A stretch of DNA of 64,000 bases from Orthonyx spaldingii. Lineage: Eukaryota > Chordata > Aves > Passeriformes > Orthonychidae. This document shows positions 24,787 through 38,029 of this stretch, piece by piece; position 1 is the stretch's first letter; every line of letters starts with the position of its first letter. The DNA is taken from positions 261,238 to 325,237 of the forward strand of contig VZTJ01000752.1 of the NCBI GenBank assembly GCA_013397795.1, in the 5' to 3' direction. The notes beneath the pieces were generated by a model. It made no database searches. It had not been told where the DNA came from and saw only the letters and a list, made by a program, of their open reading frames with translations. A program made the translations under genes and the position numbers.

Positions 24787-27700
24787 CCTGCACACACCAG
24801 CCTGCTTGCCCTGGCTGGGAGACAGCTGTAAGCCCATAATGGCACACACTTCAAGGTATGAGCAAGCCACGTTTCTGACACAGGAGGTTGTTCAGGGATT
24901 AGAAGCTTCTCGCCATACTCTTTGTGACCAGCCTAATGTGCCTGGGGCCAGCCAGGAGTGTATTTTATAGGCTAAACCCTGCAGATAGATCAAGGCTGAA
25001 GAACTGGAGATGCCTCTGTAATCACCAGCTCTCTTTAGCTTACGTTTTGATGTAAGCTTACATTTCCTACCTCCAGGGAATCAGAATGGCTTTTTTTTTA
25101 GCCTTATTAATCAGCTTAATTAAGACACCTTCTACTGTGTACCCACCCTCCTACTACTAAGGAACAGCTCAGCTTTTCTTAACTTGTAAACTTGCTACCT
25201 ACTGGGATTTCTCACTGAAAGCCTCAGATTTAATCCATGTTTTGGAAAGAACTCCTTATCGCATTGGGAACAAAAGAGTTATTCACTGCTATGTATTGAC
25301 TTTAAGGTAATGGGTAAATATAGAAACTAAACTCAACTCTGGGATGACGGTTTGGCTTGTATTGTTTGATTGATCAGGTGTATTTTATCCTGCTTCCCAA
25401 AGCATTCCTCCTTTCATTTATCTGTACAATTGTGTGGACTGACAGGTGAAGGTCTATCAATTATTTCCCTCTCTGTTACACTAAATTACAAAAGACCAGA
25501 TTTCTCACCTAGGCCAGACTGTGCCTTCCATACCCTTCTGTCTTCAGAAGAGTTTACAGTCCCTTCTGAAAATATCAAAGGAAGTCTTTAAAGCCCAGCC
25601 AGATTTTCATTGTTGGGAGTCTCCAACTTCATCAAAAGAAGAGACAGTCTAGACAAAACACCTACAAACTTCACTCTCATCTAAAAATGTAACCGTTGTT
25701 TTTGTGGGGAACCTTTCACAATTTCTGCCCAGATCCACCCAATAAATTACATCTTTGCTGCTTTGAGTTCTTCCTCTGTTTCGTGAATCCCCATGAAGAC
25801 ACATTTGAAAAAGCACTCCCCTCCCTCTCATCTATGTTCATGACCCTCTAGAGTGTCAAATCCAAGAAATTCTGGATTATGAGGGAGCTCACAGGGCAGC
25901 ATTTCTTTGCTTTGAGAGTTATACACATTGGAGAACTCCTGGAAGCCACTGAAAATCTCAGGAAAATTTTCCAATCAAACACTGGGAAATCCAGGACACT
26001 CTGTGGTAGATGGAGTCTCTACAGAGGCTCCATGTCCTGGGAAACCCCTCACCAGTAATGTCAGATGTACGTGATAAATAATGGGCCAACCCCAAAGCTT
26101 CCTCCACTCAGCTGCCAACGACTCCTCAGAACTCTGCCTATGCCCCTCTTAATGACTTCTGCTTTGAGCTCCAGCCCAGCCTTTTCCTGTCCCACAGACT
26201 ATTTCAGTCTGGAAAAACATCTCTGTTTCTGTTTTGTTCTGGTTTCAGTGGTTGCTCCAGTGGAGACCCACAGCACAGTCTGTGAGTGTCAGAGGGGTTC
26301 TTGTGGGCTTTTTTCCCTTTCCAGGTTCTTGTAAGGAAAACAGACTAGAAACATGTAAAACACTTGGCAAGGAGGAATATGAAGAGCCAGCTGCCTACAC
26401 AAGCAGTCTCTAGCAAAGGCAGTCCTTGTCCATGCCTTTCTGAGGGCACAGGCTGCCTTGTGAGCACCACGAGCTCCTGCACATTGCCAGAGTGAAGGAA
26501 ATCGGGGGGGGCACCTTCTGCCCATGCATTCCCCAGGCAGAATGAGTGCAACAGAAGCAACCCTGTCCCACCTGAGGATCAAAACCCACCTGAGGGGTAG
26601 CCTTGACACAATCACAATCCACTGAGGAAATCATGGCAGTGACTCACTCTGGTGTCTCCAGGATCGTTCTGGATGAGCTGGGCAGTGAGATGGGAACACA
26701 GTGCTCAGGGAGATCCACCCAGTCAATCTTAGGCTGCCAAAGGACCGTGGTCCCTGAGGCTGACAGGTCTCTGGTGTCCCTGCTGGAGTGCTTGCACCTC
26801 CCTCACCAGAGGACAAGCCAGACAGGCAATCCCCTGATGGGATGAGTGCAAATGGCATGAGAACAGAACTCCCTTGAACGCTGTTAATAGGTCACCTTGC
26901 TCTGTCCTAGGCAAAGAAAGCAATTCCTGGGACTCAGTGTCCTGCTGTGATCAGAGGATGTTGTTCTGCCTTTCCTCTGGAAAACCCAGCTGCTGCCCCA
27001 CGGGGCTGTGCATCCACCAACCCACCCAGGGCCACCCATCCCTGTCTGACCCTGGGACAGTGCTCACCTCCATCCCACCCATCTGGGGACCTGCTCCCAC
27101 ACAGGTGCCAAAGACAATTCGTTTAAACTGAGGAAATTCACAGGCAGCATTACGTAATGAGAATTCTGGGGGGAAACAGAAGCTTTTGACAGCAGGACCC
27201 GGTTTGAGTGCTCATACTTGGAGGAAGTTTGGAAGCTCATGTTTTGACATCCCTGCTGGTTGCTGTGGTGTGAACAGTGAAGGGACCCTCAAGCAGAGTG
27301 TTTCTAATTCCTGGTTTTTGACAGATGTGATTCAGTGCAAATCCACTTGGCTGCATTACCTGGATGCTGGTGAATGTGGAGGATTGAGAAGCAGGTCATT
27401 GCCAAAGACTTAGAGAGCAGTACCTGGAACTATTAAATCACCAAAGACAACACAGATGAGATGGGTTCATCTATTTAGATCAGTCCCTCATTCTTGCAGG
27501 AGCAGCAGAACCAGAGGAATGCAGAGCCTGCACACGTCACTAATAATGAATTGCTCCATTGTGACTTGTAAAGGGAAGGTTCACTAATTAGAGGGAGTTA
27601 TTAAACTGCTGGGGGTTACCCTGGCAATGGCCAAGATCTTTGGGCAGGCCCAGTGTTCCCTGGTGCTCTCCTGGATTGGGGAATCATGAGCAGAACTTGT

Positions 27701-29232
27701 GCAAACTCCCCACCTCTGGCTGCCATGCCTGGAGTAACGCCTGAGTGCTCAGCACTGGTTTTACCCAGCCCTTTCTGGTGCTGGTGGCGTGAGCAGCCAA
27801 TGGGGCAAACAGTGGGACAGCAAGGGGGGCAGAGAAGGGGTGGGAGGCAGGACTCTGGGGCGAGGCAGTCTGTGCCTAAGCCATGCTCTGACCCAGGGAG
27901 GGGAACAGGCCCTCCTTGCTGGGGCTGTGTCCCCGTGTGCCCAATGCCACACGCAGCTGCTCTGGGTCTCCAGAGACCTGGCAGTGCCTGAGGGACACTG
28001 CCACCACACACAGCCAGTACGGCACCACCTGCAGGGGCTCTGAGGTGGAAAGAGCTGCCAAAGACCTTCCCTACTGCAGGATCAGGCTGCTCCTGCTGTT
28101 CATTCCTCCCCCAGCTTCAGGCAGGGACCTGACCCAGATGTTCCTCACGAATGAGAGAGGACATCCCAGCAGTCCCTCTTGCTCCCAGCCCCCTGGCAGC
28201 TGCAGACTGTGGGAACGTTTGCCTGCTGGCAGTGGATGCTGCTCTGGTGGAAAGCCCTGAGTGCCAGCTCTGCTCCCTCCCTTCGACACAGACCGATGGC
28301 GCGAGGAGCCCACAACGTGTGGCCCGGTCTCCTGGGAGAAAGGCAATGAAGCATGTGGGCCATGTCTGGAAATCAGATGCCCTGTGGGTGATTCATTGAC
28401 ATTCCCTCTGCTCGTGCACCAAAAGATCATCTGTCCTGTCCAGACAAGTTTCACCAGCGTGAGCAACAGCTAGAAGCCAGCAATATTCCGAAATGACAGT
28501 ATCTGAGAGCCTGGAGCTGCCAGGATCCACCTGTGGGAACCAGCCCACAGGTGTTCTCAGGGAACATCTGGTGGGCACTGTTTAAGGAATGTGAACAGTG
28601 AAACACCTTTCCTGGCACAGAGAAAGCCGTCAAAGACCATGGCAGGCTCCAGGCTGGTGAGGGTTACACATTCTCCAGCCTCACCACTCCAAAATCCACA
28701 GGGCAAATAGCTCTGTTCCCACCTGCTCAGTGCCAAGTGGGGAAGTCCCAGCAGCACCTGGCCAAGGAAGGGTTAAATGCCAGGCACACACCACCCCTAC
28801 CACTGCAGATAGCACCCAGCTGGCTGAGATGAGGAAGGAGGGCACGCCGCTCTTCTCTGCACCTTCTGTCCCTGTGAGCTCCTGCTGCACTGGCCACGGG
28901 GTAAAGGTTTCTGTGGCCATTGCTCAGCCCTGGCCTCCACAGAGGCTCCTTCCCCAACAGGAGGATGTCAGGCAGGTGGTTTCCCTGCTCCCCGTTCCCT
29001 GAGCAGGCAGTGAATGCCGCTGGCATCTCTGACAGCTCTGGGCAAGGGCTTCTGCAGACAGCTTGTGGCTCTCAAGGTGACCTGCCAGGTCTGACTGCCA
29101 CAGTGTGATCCTCCATCCCCCCAGCTGCTCTGAACATGTGCAGCCTGTGTCTGCTTGAGATCTGGGCACCTCCAGTGCCTAACAGGAATCTCAGTGCTGT
29201 GCCAGGACAAAACCAGGTCTTCTCTGAGGCTT
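24787..29232. other. Non-coding, no gene recognised
   Basis: About 4.4 kb; AT-rich at 25000-25700, more GC-rich at 27600-29100. No exon, RNA gene or repeat family was recognised. Confidence 0.4.
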
Positions 29233-29640
29233 GATCACAGAATCATGGAATCCATAAGGCTGGAAAAAGCCTCTAAGATCAAGTCCAACCATTCCCCCAG
29301 CACTGCCATGTCCCCAGGTGCCACAGCCACACATCTTTTGAACAATTCTAGAGATGGTGACTCCACCTCTGCCCTGGACACCTTGTGCTAGGGCTTGGCA
29401 ACCCTTTCAGGGAGGAGTTTTTCCCTAATATTTAGCCTAAACCACCCCTGCCACACCTCGAGACCGTTTCCTCCTGTCCTGTCCCTGTGCCCTGGGAGCA
29501 GAGCCCGACACCCCCGGCTGCTCCCTCCTGTCAGGGAGTTGTGCAGAGCCACAAGGTCCCCCCTGAGCCTCCTTTCCTCCAAATCCCTCAGAGGCCCCCA
29601 GATCCCTCAGCCACTCCTCATCAGACCCTGCACCTTGATG
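29233..29640 (-). mobile_element. CR1 LINE fragment, about 400 bp
   Basis: The plus strand reads 'gatcacagaatcatggaatc', 'ctctaagatcaagtccaacc', 'gtttttccctaatatttagc' and 'gtcagggagttgtgcagagc', an inverted CR1 3' region. Confidence 0.9.
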
Positions 29641-30621
29641 CTGCATTGTTGGGTGTACAGCAACACCTCTTCCCGTGCTCTCCCTTCTGAAGATCCCAAT
29701 CTCACCAGAAAGCACCCAGAGCTCTGTTTCAGAGAACACAGAGAGCAGTGGCCCCAGCCCTGCAGGTCTGTCACCTCTCCCAGACCTGGGATAGTCAGGA
29801 TGGGACTTTAAAATAAGAAGCATTGTGAGACAAACACTGGGTAACAACAGGGTAACAAAGCTCCTCCAGTACAACTCCAGGCCTCCCTCATGTGCTAAGA
29901 ACTGCAGTCATGCAGGTGGGAGAGGTCACCCCCCAGCCAAACAAAAAGCCCTTTCATGTCTAATCATGAACCTGGTGGGTCTGGTGAAAGTTCAGTCTCC
30001 ATCAGGAACAGCCAGGACAGGCTGAGGAACCTTGGCAAACTTCTGATGTCACCCAGTCAGACCTCAGACACAAAACTGCCCAGATCCAAAACTCCCACAC
30101 ATCTGCTGAGCAGAAGAATGTCATAACTAAACATTAATTTTTATTTGGACCTTTAGAAAAATCATGGTGTGGCTGGGCCCTGCCCCAGAAGGCTTCTGCT
30201 GTTGTGTAACCACTTGTGTGGGACTCTGGGAAAGACTGTGGGACTGGAGCTACAGGACAGCAATATTGCCTTCCTACCCCCAGACTGTTGTGAGAAACAT
30301 GGTCAGGGAGGATGTCACACAACTGATGAAAATCGTTACAGAAAGAACTAGATATAAAGGGAATAAATCAGATTGATTTATCAGAATTGGATTGATTTAT
30401 CAAGATCGAGCAGAGTCCTGCCCACAACAGCAACAAGTGTCTACACCACGCTCTGGAAGATCAAGGCCAACAATAAGATCAGTAAAGCATGATTCTGCTC
30501 TGTTGTGGCCATGAATTAACACGGTGATAACAGGATCTGGGAAGAGAGCCTTGGTCTCCACACCAGCCTGCAAAGACCTGCCAGGGAGAAGTACGAGCAG
30601 CTGGAGCTGGGCAAACTGATG
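29641..30621. other. Non-coding, nothing recognised
   Basis: About 1 kb with a small direct repeat around 'ttgatttatca' near 30374-30402. No exon or family was recognised. Confidence 0.35.
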
Positions 30622-30625
30622 GAGC

Positions 30626-31177
30626 TGTGAACTGGTTCTGGCTGGGATGGAGAAAATTTCCTCACAGCAGCCTGTGGGGTGCTGTGTTTTGGATCTGTGA
30701 CTATGCTGGTAACACACCAGCAGTGTTTGCACATCAGCTTTTCTCCTCTCTGTCCCCACCAGGAGCAGTCATGGGACATGTGAGAAGTGGGGATGGAACA
30801 CAGCTTGGACAGCTGTGATCTGAGCTGGTCAAAAGGATGTCCCACATCCTCTGACATCAGGCTCAGCAATAAAAGCTGTGGGGAAAAGGGCAGCAAAGGG
30901 GCTCTTTTGTGGTTATGACATCTGTCTTCCCAAGGAACCTTCAGGTGTGACAAAGCCTTGCTTCCCTGGGAACACCTGACTGGCCTGGGAAGCAGTGCAT
31001 GATTCCCTGGTTTTGTTCTTCTCGCACACCCAGCTTTGCTCTACCTCCTAAACTGTCTTTGTCTTGGCCCATGAGAGTTCTCAGTGCTGCCCTTGTGATT
31101 CTCTGCCTGCTCCCACTGGGGAGAGGGATCAGGCAGTCCTGGGTGGGATCTGAGCTGCTGCTGAGGAACAACATGCA
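30626..31177 (+). mobile_element. Solo LTR of an endogenous retrovirus, about 552 bp
   Basis: It starts tgtgaactggttctggctgg, matching the start of a common avian LTR ('tgtgctggttttggctggga'). The body phrases follow in order: 'ggtgctgtgttttggatctg', 'gtaacacaccagcagtgttt', a TATA-like 'caataaaagctg', 'gtcttcccaaggaacct', and a 'cctaaactgtctttgtct' polyadenylation-region relic. It ends ...acatgca. A 4-base gagc lies on both sides (30622-30625 and 31178-31181), consistent with a target duplication. No internal genes are present. Confidence 0.75.
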
Positions 31178-31181
31178 GAGC

Positions 31182-33845
31182 TGCTGGCAGGGAAGCTCTC
31201 TGGGCTGGTGCAGTTGTTGGATTTGTTGCAGCTCAAGTGTCTTGCACGTTTCTCTGGATGGCAACACTGCAGCCAGAGTGAGAACCTTGGTGCAGTTTTC
31301 TGGTCATCTCTTCTGAGAAGTTCCAACCCACACCATCTCTTCCTTTTCTTGGACTGTAGCACAATGACCCTTGAGGAGCCACTCAGCCATCCCAGCCTGC
31401 CTTCCTTCTGGGGCAGCCTCAGCAGTGTGGTTTTAATTCCCTGCTCTTGGGCTGCCTGCAAAGAAAAGCCCAGGACACAGAGGGAGAGACTCTTCTCCCC
31501 ATCTGCTTCATCAGGCAAGATTTCCTGCTCCTACAGTCTCACAGATACTCATGGGCCTTATTATTTGATTTCCCCACCTAATCTGTTGCCTTCTGCTGCT
31601 GTGACTTTCTCAGCCAGCACCATTCTGAGCTGTGGCTTCCCCTTCCTCTGTGAGCTGAACTTTACTGTGGAGCCAAGCACAATCCAGCCAGCTCCAGAAA
31701 TGTTATTGCCATCCACACACAGCTCAGACCCTGGGCCAGAGGCAGCATTCTGCATCTGTCTGGAGGTAACAGAAACGGTCCTGGGAGATGGGACTGTGTT
31801 GGGTGACAGAGATGGATAAACTGCTGGGATCCCAGGGTATGGCTGCCTGGAGATATTTGACTCCTCTTGCAGGAAACTGTAATGAACAAGGAACAAAAAC
31901 CAGTTGTTGACACTGTAAAATGGAGAACAGCATTTTTATCAGAACTGAAAATTGCTGGTGGTTTTCAGTCATTTTTGGCTGATTTCTGTGTTCAGACCAA
32001 AGACTTCCCAAAAAGAAACATGATGGCTGAAAGCTTTTGAAAAATGCCTTTTGGACTTCTGGCCTTCTCATGAGGATATTTCAAAAACAGCAGCTGTGAA
32101 ATTCAGCCAGAAGAAACCGAGGCTCCAACCCAAAGGATGCATCCTGGTTCTGGGGACACATGGCAGGCAGGATCCTGTCATTCCTTCCTTGTGACGCAGC
32201 CCAGGCGGGCAGACGTCCCTGCGGTACCAGTGCTGACAATCCCGGCATTCCGAACACTTCCCCGGGGAGCTGCTGGTCCTGCCAGCACCCAAACCAGAAC
32301 AGCCTGGGCCTCTGTGGCCAGCAAGCATCCAAGCCCTGCCTCCCAAAACACTGCATGATTTATAGACGAAGAGTCTCCGAGCGTTTGACAGCAGAGGACG
32401 AGAGCAGCCCCACGCTCTTTGATTCGTGGCTTCTTGGCTGGAGCTCAGAGCCCAAGGTAGGAGACGAACCCCGGCTGCATTCCTCGCCACGCTCACTGCC
32501 TTCTAAGGACAACGAGATGCCTGCAGGGTTTTGGGCTGAGGTGCTCTCCAGCCAAGCCCAGCGATGGCCTGGCAGCGCCTGGGAGCTCCTCGGCAGGGAC
32601 AGGCTGTGTTTCAGAGATGCTGAGAGCTGGCTCCTCTCGGTGCTGTCTGCGACCCCGAGGAACGGGCGCGTTTCCATTAGCGGCGGCAGACTCCGTGGTG
32701 TCACCAGGAAGCCACAAGGCATCAGACCTGCGGTGGGTGGTCCCCACGCTCCCAGAACCGCCTCTCTTCTGCTCTCAAGTGGAGAACAAGCATCTTCCCG
32801 TCCCCAGCACACGCTGCCGCTGCCGGAGCTGCCGGGCTCACACTGTGGGTGCGGAGGCACCACCGCTCCCGACTGTGCCGAGGAAAAGCTCCGCTTGTCA
32901 GCGCAGCTGGGAAGGGCAGGGCAGGGCTGGGGAGCTGAACCCTCCTGCGAGGAGCCGGATCGCTCTTGTGGGAGTTTAGCAATGGAAAAGCTGCTGTGGA
33001 TGGATCTGAGTCACCCCCCTCCTCCCCAGCTGAGTCAGTCATTGCTCTGCGGCCCCTGCGGTTCAGGTAGAAAGTGAAACCTGATGCTCTGCAGAGCCTG
33101 TGCCCCAGGAGAAAATCCCCACGGAATTGTCCTGCCGAGTCCCACTCCAGTGCCTGGCTTCACGTACGGCCCCCTGTCAATGAGACGCGGGTGCAGAACA
33201 GGGCAGGACCAACGAGCAGAGGTTGATGGCCAAGGCTGTGCGGATCCTCGGCGCGGGCAAGGATCAAAGCTGATCCCGGATTTCTCCGTGCCCCATCCAG
33301 GCTGCTCTGGAAGAGGTGACTGGTGGCTGGGAGGAGGATGAACAGCGCAGGATGCTGGATCTGGACCCGACTCTGCTGGAGGGCAGGAGCACCAATGCTC
33401 GGAGCTCTCTCTGTGCCCAGCGACACCGGGAGCTCGTTCCAGGTTCCATTCCAGCCCCTGAGCCCTGCTGGGACACCAGCTCCCAAACTTCTCAGACCGA
33501 AAGGCTCAAGCACTAGGGACTTACTTTGTGATGGCCACAGAGCAATGGGGGCATCTCATAAAGAGTGGTGAAAACGTCCGACCTCACTTCTTCTGCTGAA
33601 ACTGCTCTGGAATTGCTCCTACTGGAGACACCCTCAAAAAGGTCAGAGAAACTGGGATTTGGGAATCACGCCTGCCTACAGGAGTTCTTCCATCAACCTC
33701 CAGAGCTGTCAGTGCAGCGGAGCCAGTCGGCTCCGCTTTTCCTGTGTAGACAAAGCCTAATTCCAAGCTGAAATTTCCTTAGGACACATCTTGTATTTCA
33801 GGATCTTTTGGTGCTACTTTCATCTCCAATCCACATATTGCAGGC
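31182..33845. other. Non-coding; CpG-richer at about 32370-33300
   Basis: This includes a GC- and CpG-enriched kilobase with long frames open on both strands at once (305 codons plus, 167 and 142 codons minus). Simultaneous opposite-strand openness and no recognisable domain argue for base composition and against a gene. Confidence 0.4.
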
Positions 33846-33847
33846 CT

Positions 33848-33915
33848 ATAATAATAATAATAGCAATAATAATAGTAATAATAATAGTAATAATAGTAAC
33901 AATAATGATAATACC
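33848..33915. repeat. (AAT)n microsatellite
   Basis: A near-continuous run of aat/agt units forms the start of the SINE-like piece that follows. Confidence 0.95.
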
Positions 33916-33995
33916 TTTTGTATGTACATAGCACCTTTCATCCAAGGATCTAAGTCACAATTACAGCCCCACACATTCCTGTACATTACAGCCCT
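33848..33995 (+). mobile_element. MIR-like (CORE-SINE/L2-end) amniote repeat, 5' part
   Basis: After the AAT run comes 'acatagcacctttcatccaa' and 'ggatctaa', the signature of reptile/bird MIR-like elements ('tatatagcgcctttcatcca', 'aggatctcaaag'). It is diverged and truncated. Confidence 0.5.
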
Positions 33996-35154
33996 ATAAT
34001 TCTAAGACTGTTCAAGTATCCAGACTTCAAAGGGAATGTGGATTTCCCCTCCAGCCCAGTCATGGTGCCCAACATGCTGGAGATGTTTCAAAGGTGTTTC
34101 AAAGGTGCCTTGGCAGTAGCCAGAGGTAGTCAGAAGAGCCAGAGGAGCTCTCTGAAGCTGAAAAGAGCCTTCATGGATTCTTTCCTTCCCTCTCCCACCC
34201 CCTCTTTATCTCCCTGGGAACTCAGCACAGCCCTGGGATGAGGATGATGCTCCCATGGGACCTTTGTGTCTGTGCAGTGGGAGGTAAAAAGACAGAAACA
34301 GTGTTGGAAGGAAAAGCGAGTGACAGCACAAGCTCAGCTGGATGACTCTGATTTCCAGGTCAGGTAGAACCGACAGCATTTCGGTCAAAAGTAAATTCAC
34401 AGAAAAATTATGTTTCACTAAAAAAAAAGCAGTGGGGCTAGGGGGAGATGGTGGAAGTTTTCACTGTAAGATTTTTTTAAAAAGAGTTTAAAGATTTTCA
34501 GGTGACTCAAAAAAGAAAGTACTCTATTTTGGGTCAAAGCAAAATGTTTTGGGGATAGTCAGAGAAAACATGTGCTTTGCTTTGGTTTAGTTTTAATTGC
34601 CTGGGAAACCCGAAAGAAACACCCCTATTTGTTTAACCCAAGCCAGCCTTTCCCCTCCTTTTTAGGTTTAGCGAAGAGTTGAACTCGGTGTTGTTTACCC
34701 CCATCCACTGAGGAAGAGGTGTGCTCAGAGTAAGGGAGTGTCCTACAGAAAACAGATGTGGGGTTTGCAGCATCTCTGGCCAAGCTGACATTTCCCAGCT
34801 GGGTTCACTTCCTCCCTGGAGTTCTCCAGTGCTGCCCAGGAGCTCTCAGAGCTGCTGCCTGTGGCTGTGAGGAGCATTTCAGTAGCTGCTCTGACTTGTG
34901 GCTGCTCCCTGAGCGAGAAGTGATGAGCTCAGCGGACATGAAAGGCAGGCACTAAACCTGAGAGTGCACTGGGGCTTTTCTTCATGTGGTGGCTGAACAA
35001 ATGGAAAGCTTAAGAACTTTTTAATAAACTTTTAAAAGGTATTTTAGCTCGAGAGGTCCAGACATGTGGCTGGAAAGCTCAGAGAGTCTTCAGCTCTTCC
35101 GTAGCACCAGTTTGATGAATTGGTCTCGAAGCCCGTTGGGAAGGGTTTGTTGGC
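33996..35154. other. Non-coding, nothing recognised
   Basis: AT-rich at 34400-34640; no exon or repeat family was recognised. Confidence 0.35.
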
Positions 35155-35275
35155 AGTGCTTTAAAGAGAGGGAGACTGAGGCACAGGAAAAGAAGAGGCT
35201 TTGGGGTCACCCATAAGGCTGGGCCAGAGCTGGAAACCCAGCTGGAAATCCTCATGCTGCACTGTCCTTTGGATC
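35155..35275 (+). mobile_element. MIR-like SINE, 3' part
   Basis: The stretch 'gggagactgaggcacaggaa', 'ggggtcaccc' and 'ccagagctggaaacccagct' follows the conserved MIR core (gaaactgaggcacagag, aaggtcacacag, cagagctgggattcaaaccca). Confidence 0.5.
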
Positions 35276-36234
35276 TCCCACCTCTACCACACCAGGGAGC
35301 CAAAGCTTGTGGGACACCTGTTTCCGAAAGTCTGAGTCCTTGTGTCCCTTCATCCCGGAGAAACCCTTTCCCCAAGCTCCTGTGAGTTGGTCAGTGCAGA
35401 GCCAGCCCCTGGAAGAGCAGTGGGTCCAGCCCAAGGTCTCTCCAGGGGAGCCAGAGCCCTCAGAGGAGGAGCGGGGCGGTTTCGCAGCGTGTGCGAGCTC
35501 ACCTCAGACACACCACACTAACCAGCATGGGCTGCAGCACGCTTCCTCTCCCCTTCTCCAATAAATCACGGCTTCCAGCATTCATGCTTTTGTCACTAAT
35601 AAATCTTCTGCTGTCTTACACCACATGAAAGCACAACAATACCTAAACTGGCAGGCACTTCCCTGCACAGGACGCAGCTGCAAACTCAACCTGCAGCGCA
35701 GGAACCTGCTGCTTGGCCCTGAGCTGAGGAGAAGTTACAGACAGCATGCACAGCAAGGCTGCTCCGTGCTCTAGAAATCCCACATGGTGTTTGTAGGGCA
35801 CACGTGAAACCACTCTGTGCAACAGGACCTCGTTAACCAGAGGAACACATTGCCACAGGAGATCAGTGCAGAATACAAACCCTACCTGCACCTATAATCA
35901 AGGTCCCGTGTGGTTGTGGTGCCTTTGGTTCTGCCAACACCACACACCTGACCCTAAAGGTGCATCCCTGTCCTTTGGTACAGGAGGTCACCTTCCAGTT
36001 ACGGGACAGGGCCTTGGGACAACATCTGGGACACCAGCTTGGGACAAAACCTGCTCACTCCCATGGCCCTGTGTCCAGGGATAAGAAAGCCAGAGACTGC
36101 AGCTACCGGGATCTGCAGCTCATTCTGCCCTTGGGAGCAGTGAGCTGAGCAGAACAGAAGTCCTGGTTGGTGTCCTTAGCCAGGATGGCTCAGTGCTGCC
36201 TGGGGAGTCACCGGCTGGAGCGAGACCAGAGGAG
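35276..36234. other. Non-coding, nothing recognised
   Basis: Unique-looking sequence with only short chance frames. Confidence 0.35.
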
Positions 36235-36678
36235 CCTCTGAGCCACTCCCAGGGCTGCAGCCCCGCTGGTCTGGAGCCAGGCTGGGAGAGCTGGGGGTGT
36301 TCAGCCTGGAGAAGGCTCCAGGGAGACCTCAGAGCCCCTTTCAATGCCTAAAGGGGCTTCAAGGGAGATGGAGAGGGACTTTGAACAAGGGCCTGGAGGG
36401 ACAGGGCAAGGGGAATGGCTTCCCATTGCCAGAGGGCAGGGTTAGATGGGATATTGGGAAGAAAACTCTTCCCTGAGGGTGGGGAGGCCCCAGCACAGGG
36501 TGCCCGGAGCAGCTGTGGCTGCCCCCGGATCCCTGGAAATGTCCAAGGCCGGATTGGACGGGGCTTAGAGCAGCCTGGGGTAGTGGAAGATGTCCCTGCC
36601 CAGGGCAGGCAGGTGGAACAGGATAAGCTTTTGGGTTCTTTCCAACCCAAACCATTCTGGGATCCTGTGATTTTATAA
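36235..36678 (+). mobile_element. CR1 LINE 3' region
   Basis: Forward CR1: 'gctggtctggagccaggctg', 'ggtgttcagcctggagaagg', 'gatgggatattgggaagaaa', 'ggtgcccggagcagctgtgg' and the tail 'ctttccaacccaaaccattc'. Confidence 0.93.
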
Positions 36679-38029
36679 ATGAAACGCTCACGTGGTCGTT
36701 TCCTTTCTCAGCCCCCAGGTGCTGAGGGGCTGGTGGGGACACTTTCAGGGATGCAGGCCCAGGGATAAAGCAGAACTGCAGAGAATTTTTCCTGCAACCA
36801 GAATTTTTTCTTGTGTTCTCTGGGAAAGACAGAAGATGAATTTCTGTCTAAAAGTGCAAATGTCTTTCCTGCAGGTTTCATGCAAAGATGAACATTTGCT
36901 TTACTGAGGTTAAGAAATGCCCACAATTGTGAATTCTTTTGAAGTTTCGAGATGCAATTATACCCAGAGCCATCCTCACATCAGATAACATCCTTGGGCA
37001 GGTGCCTTGTGCCTTCTGATCCCGCAGGTCCCTGAGATCCCTGATGTTGGCCACATATCACAGTGCCAGCAGCACCCACTGCTCCACGCCCGTGGCATCG
37101 GAGGTGGCACCAGCCAAGGGGAACGTCCCAGGGGCTGCTGCTCTTCAGGGCTCAGTGTCACTTTACAAAGCCTTTCACCCTGTGCATGGGCACCCCCCCC
37201 AGCAGCCCCAAGCCTGCCTGCCCCTGCCTCCCCAGCCATACTGGGCAGAGGAGGCCTCATTTCTGCTCCCCTTCCACCCCTGCGGTTCCCACCGTGGCAC
37301 ATCTGTGGTGCTTGGGCTTCACCTTCCCTTTGAACAAAGGGAATGTTCCTAATTGGTGCCTCACGGGGGTGTTCGGGACTGGAAACCATCCTGTCTCCCG
37401 GGCTCTCTTTGTAGTGGGACCTGTGGCTGCTCACAAGGAGAGACAGCGCGTCCCTTGAGCACGTCCTGCCCTTACAGGGGTGTTTTACTCGCTCCACTCC
37501 CACGGGGACTGCTTTTCATTTGCAAATCCTTCAAAGGGGTTTAAATAGCTCCAGGAAGGCCTGCAAACAAGGCAAAGTGAGACAGAGAGCTGTGGATAGC
37601 CTGAGACACTTCTCATCCATGGAGGGGAGGAGACTGGGAGCTGCCCTCCTTCACCACTGCCAGCAAAGCCTGGGCTGGTGCATCTGGGAATGGTTTTACA
37701 ACCAGCCCTTTTTGGGTCCTTGATGCATCCCTGCAGGACTGGAGGCACCACCTGAGCTTCCCTGACTCCTGCCCCTGCTCCCCACTCTGGCACAGCTCCT
37801 GCCTCCACACAGGCTGCAACCTGGCTCTGTTTTGACTGGGCTGCAACACGACGCTTGAGCTTGGTCCTGCTGTTCCTCATGAAGACAGTTTCCGATCTCT
37901 TTTCTGCTCCTACTAAAGTCATTCTCCAAGACCCCAGGCTCCTCTCAGCCCTGCGCTATCCCTTCCCACTGCTTTTCAGAGCGCTGCTCAGTGATCCCTG
38001 TCCTGACCTCCGCCCCTGTCCCTTGGGTC
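36679..38029. other. Non-coding, nothing recognised
   Basis: About 1.3 kb of unique-looking sequence leading into a CpG island. Confidence 0.35.

Noticed and set aside
32160..33077. 305-codon plus-strand open frame
   Set aside because: It lies in CpG-rich DNA with overlapping minus-strand frames and no recognisable domain or splice context.
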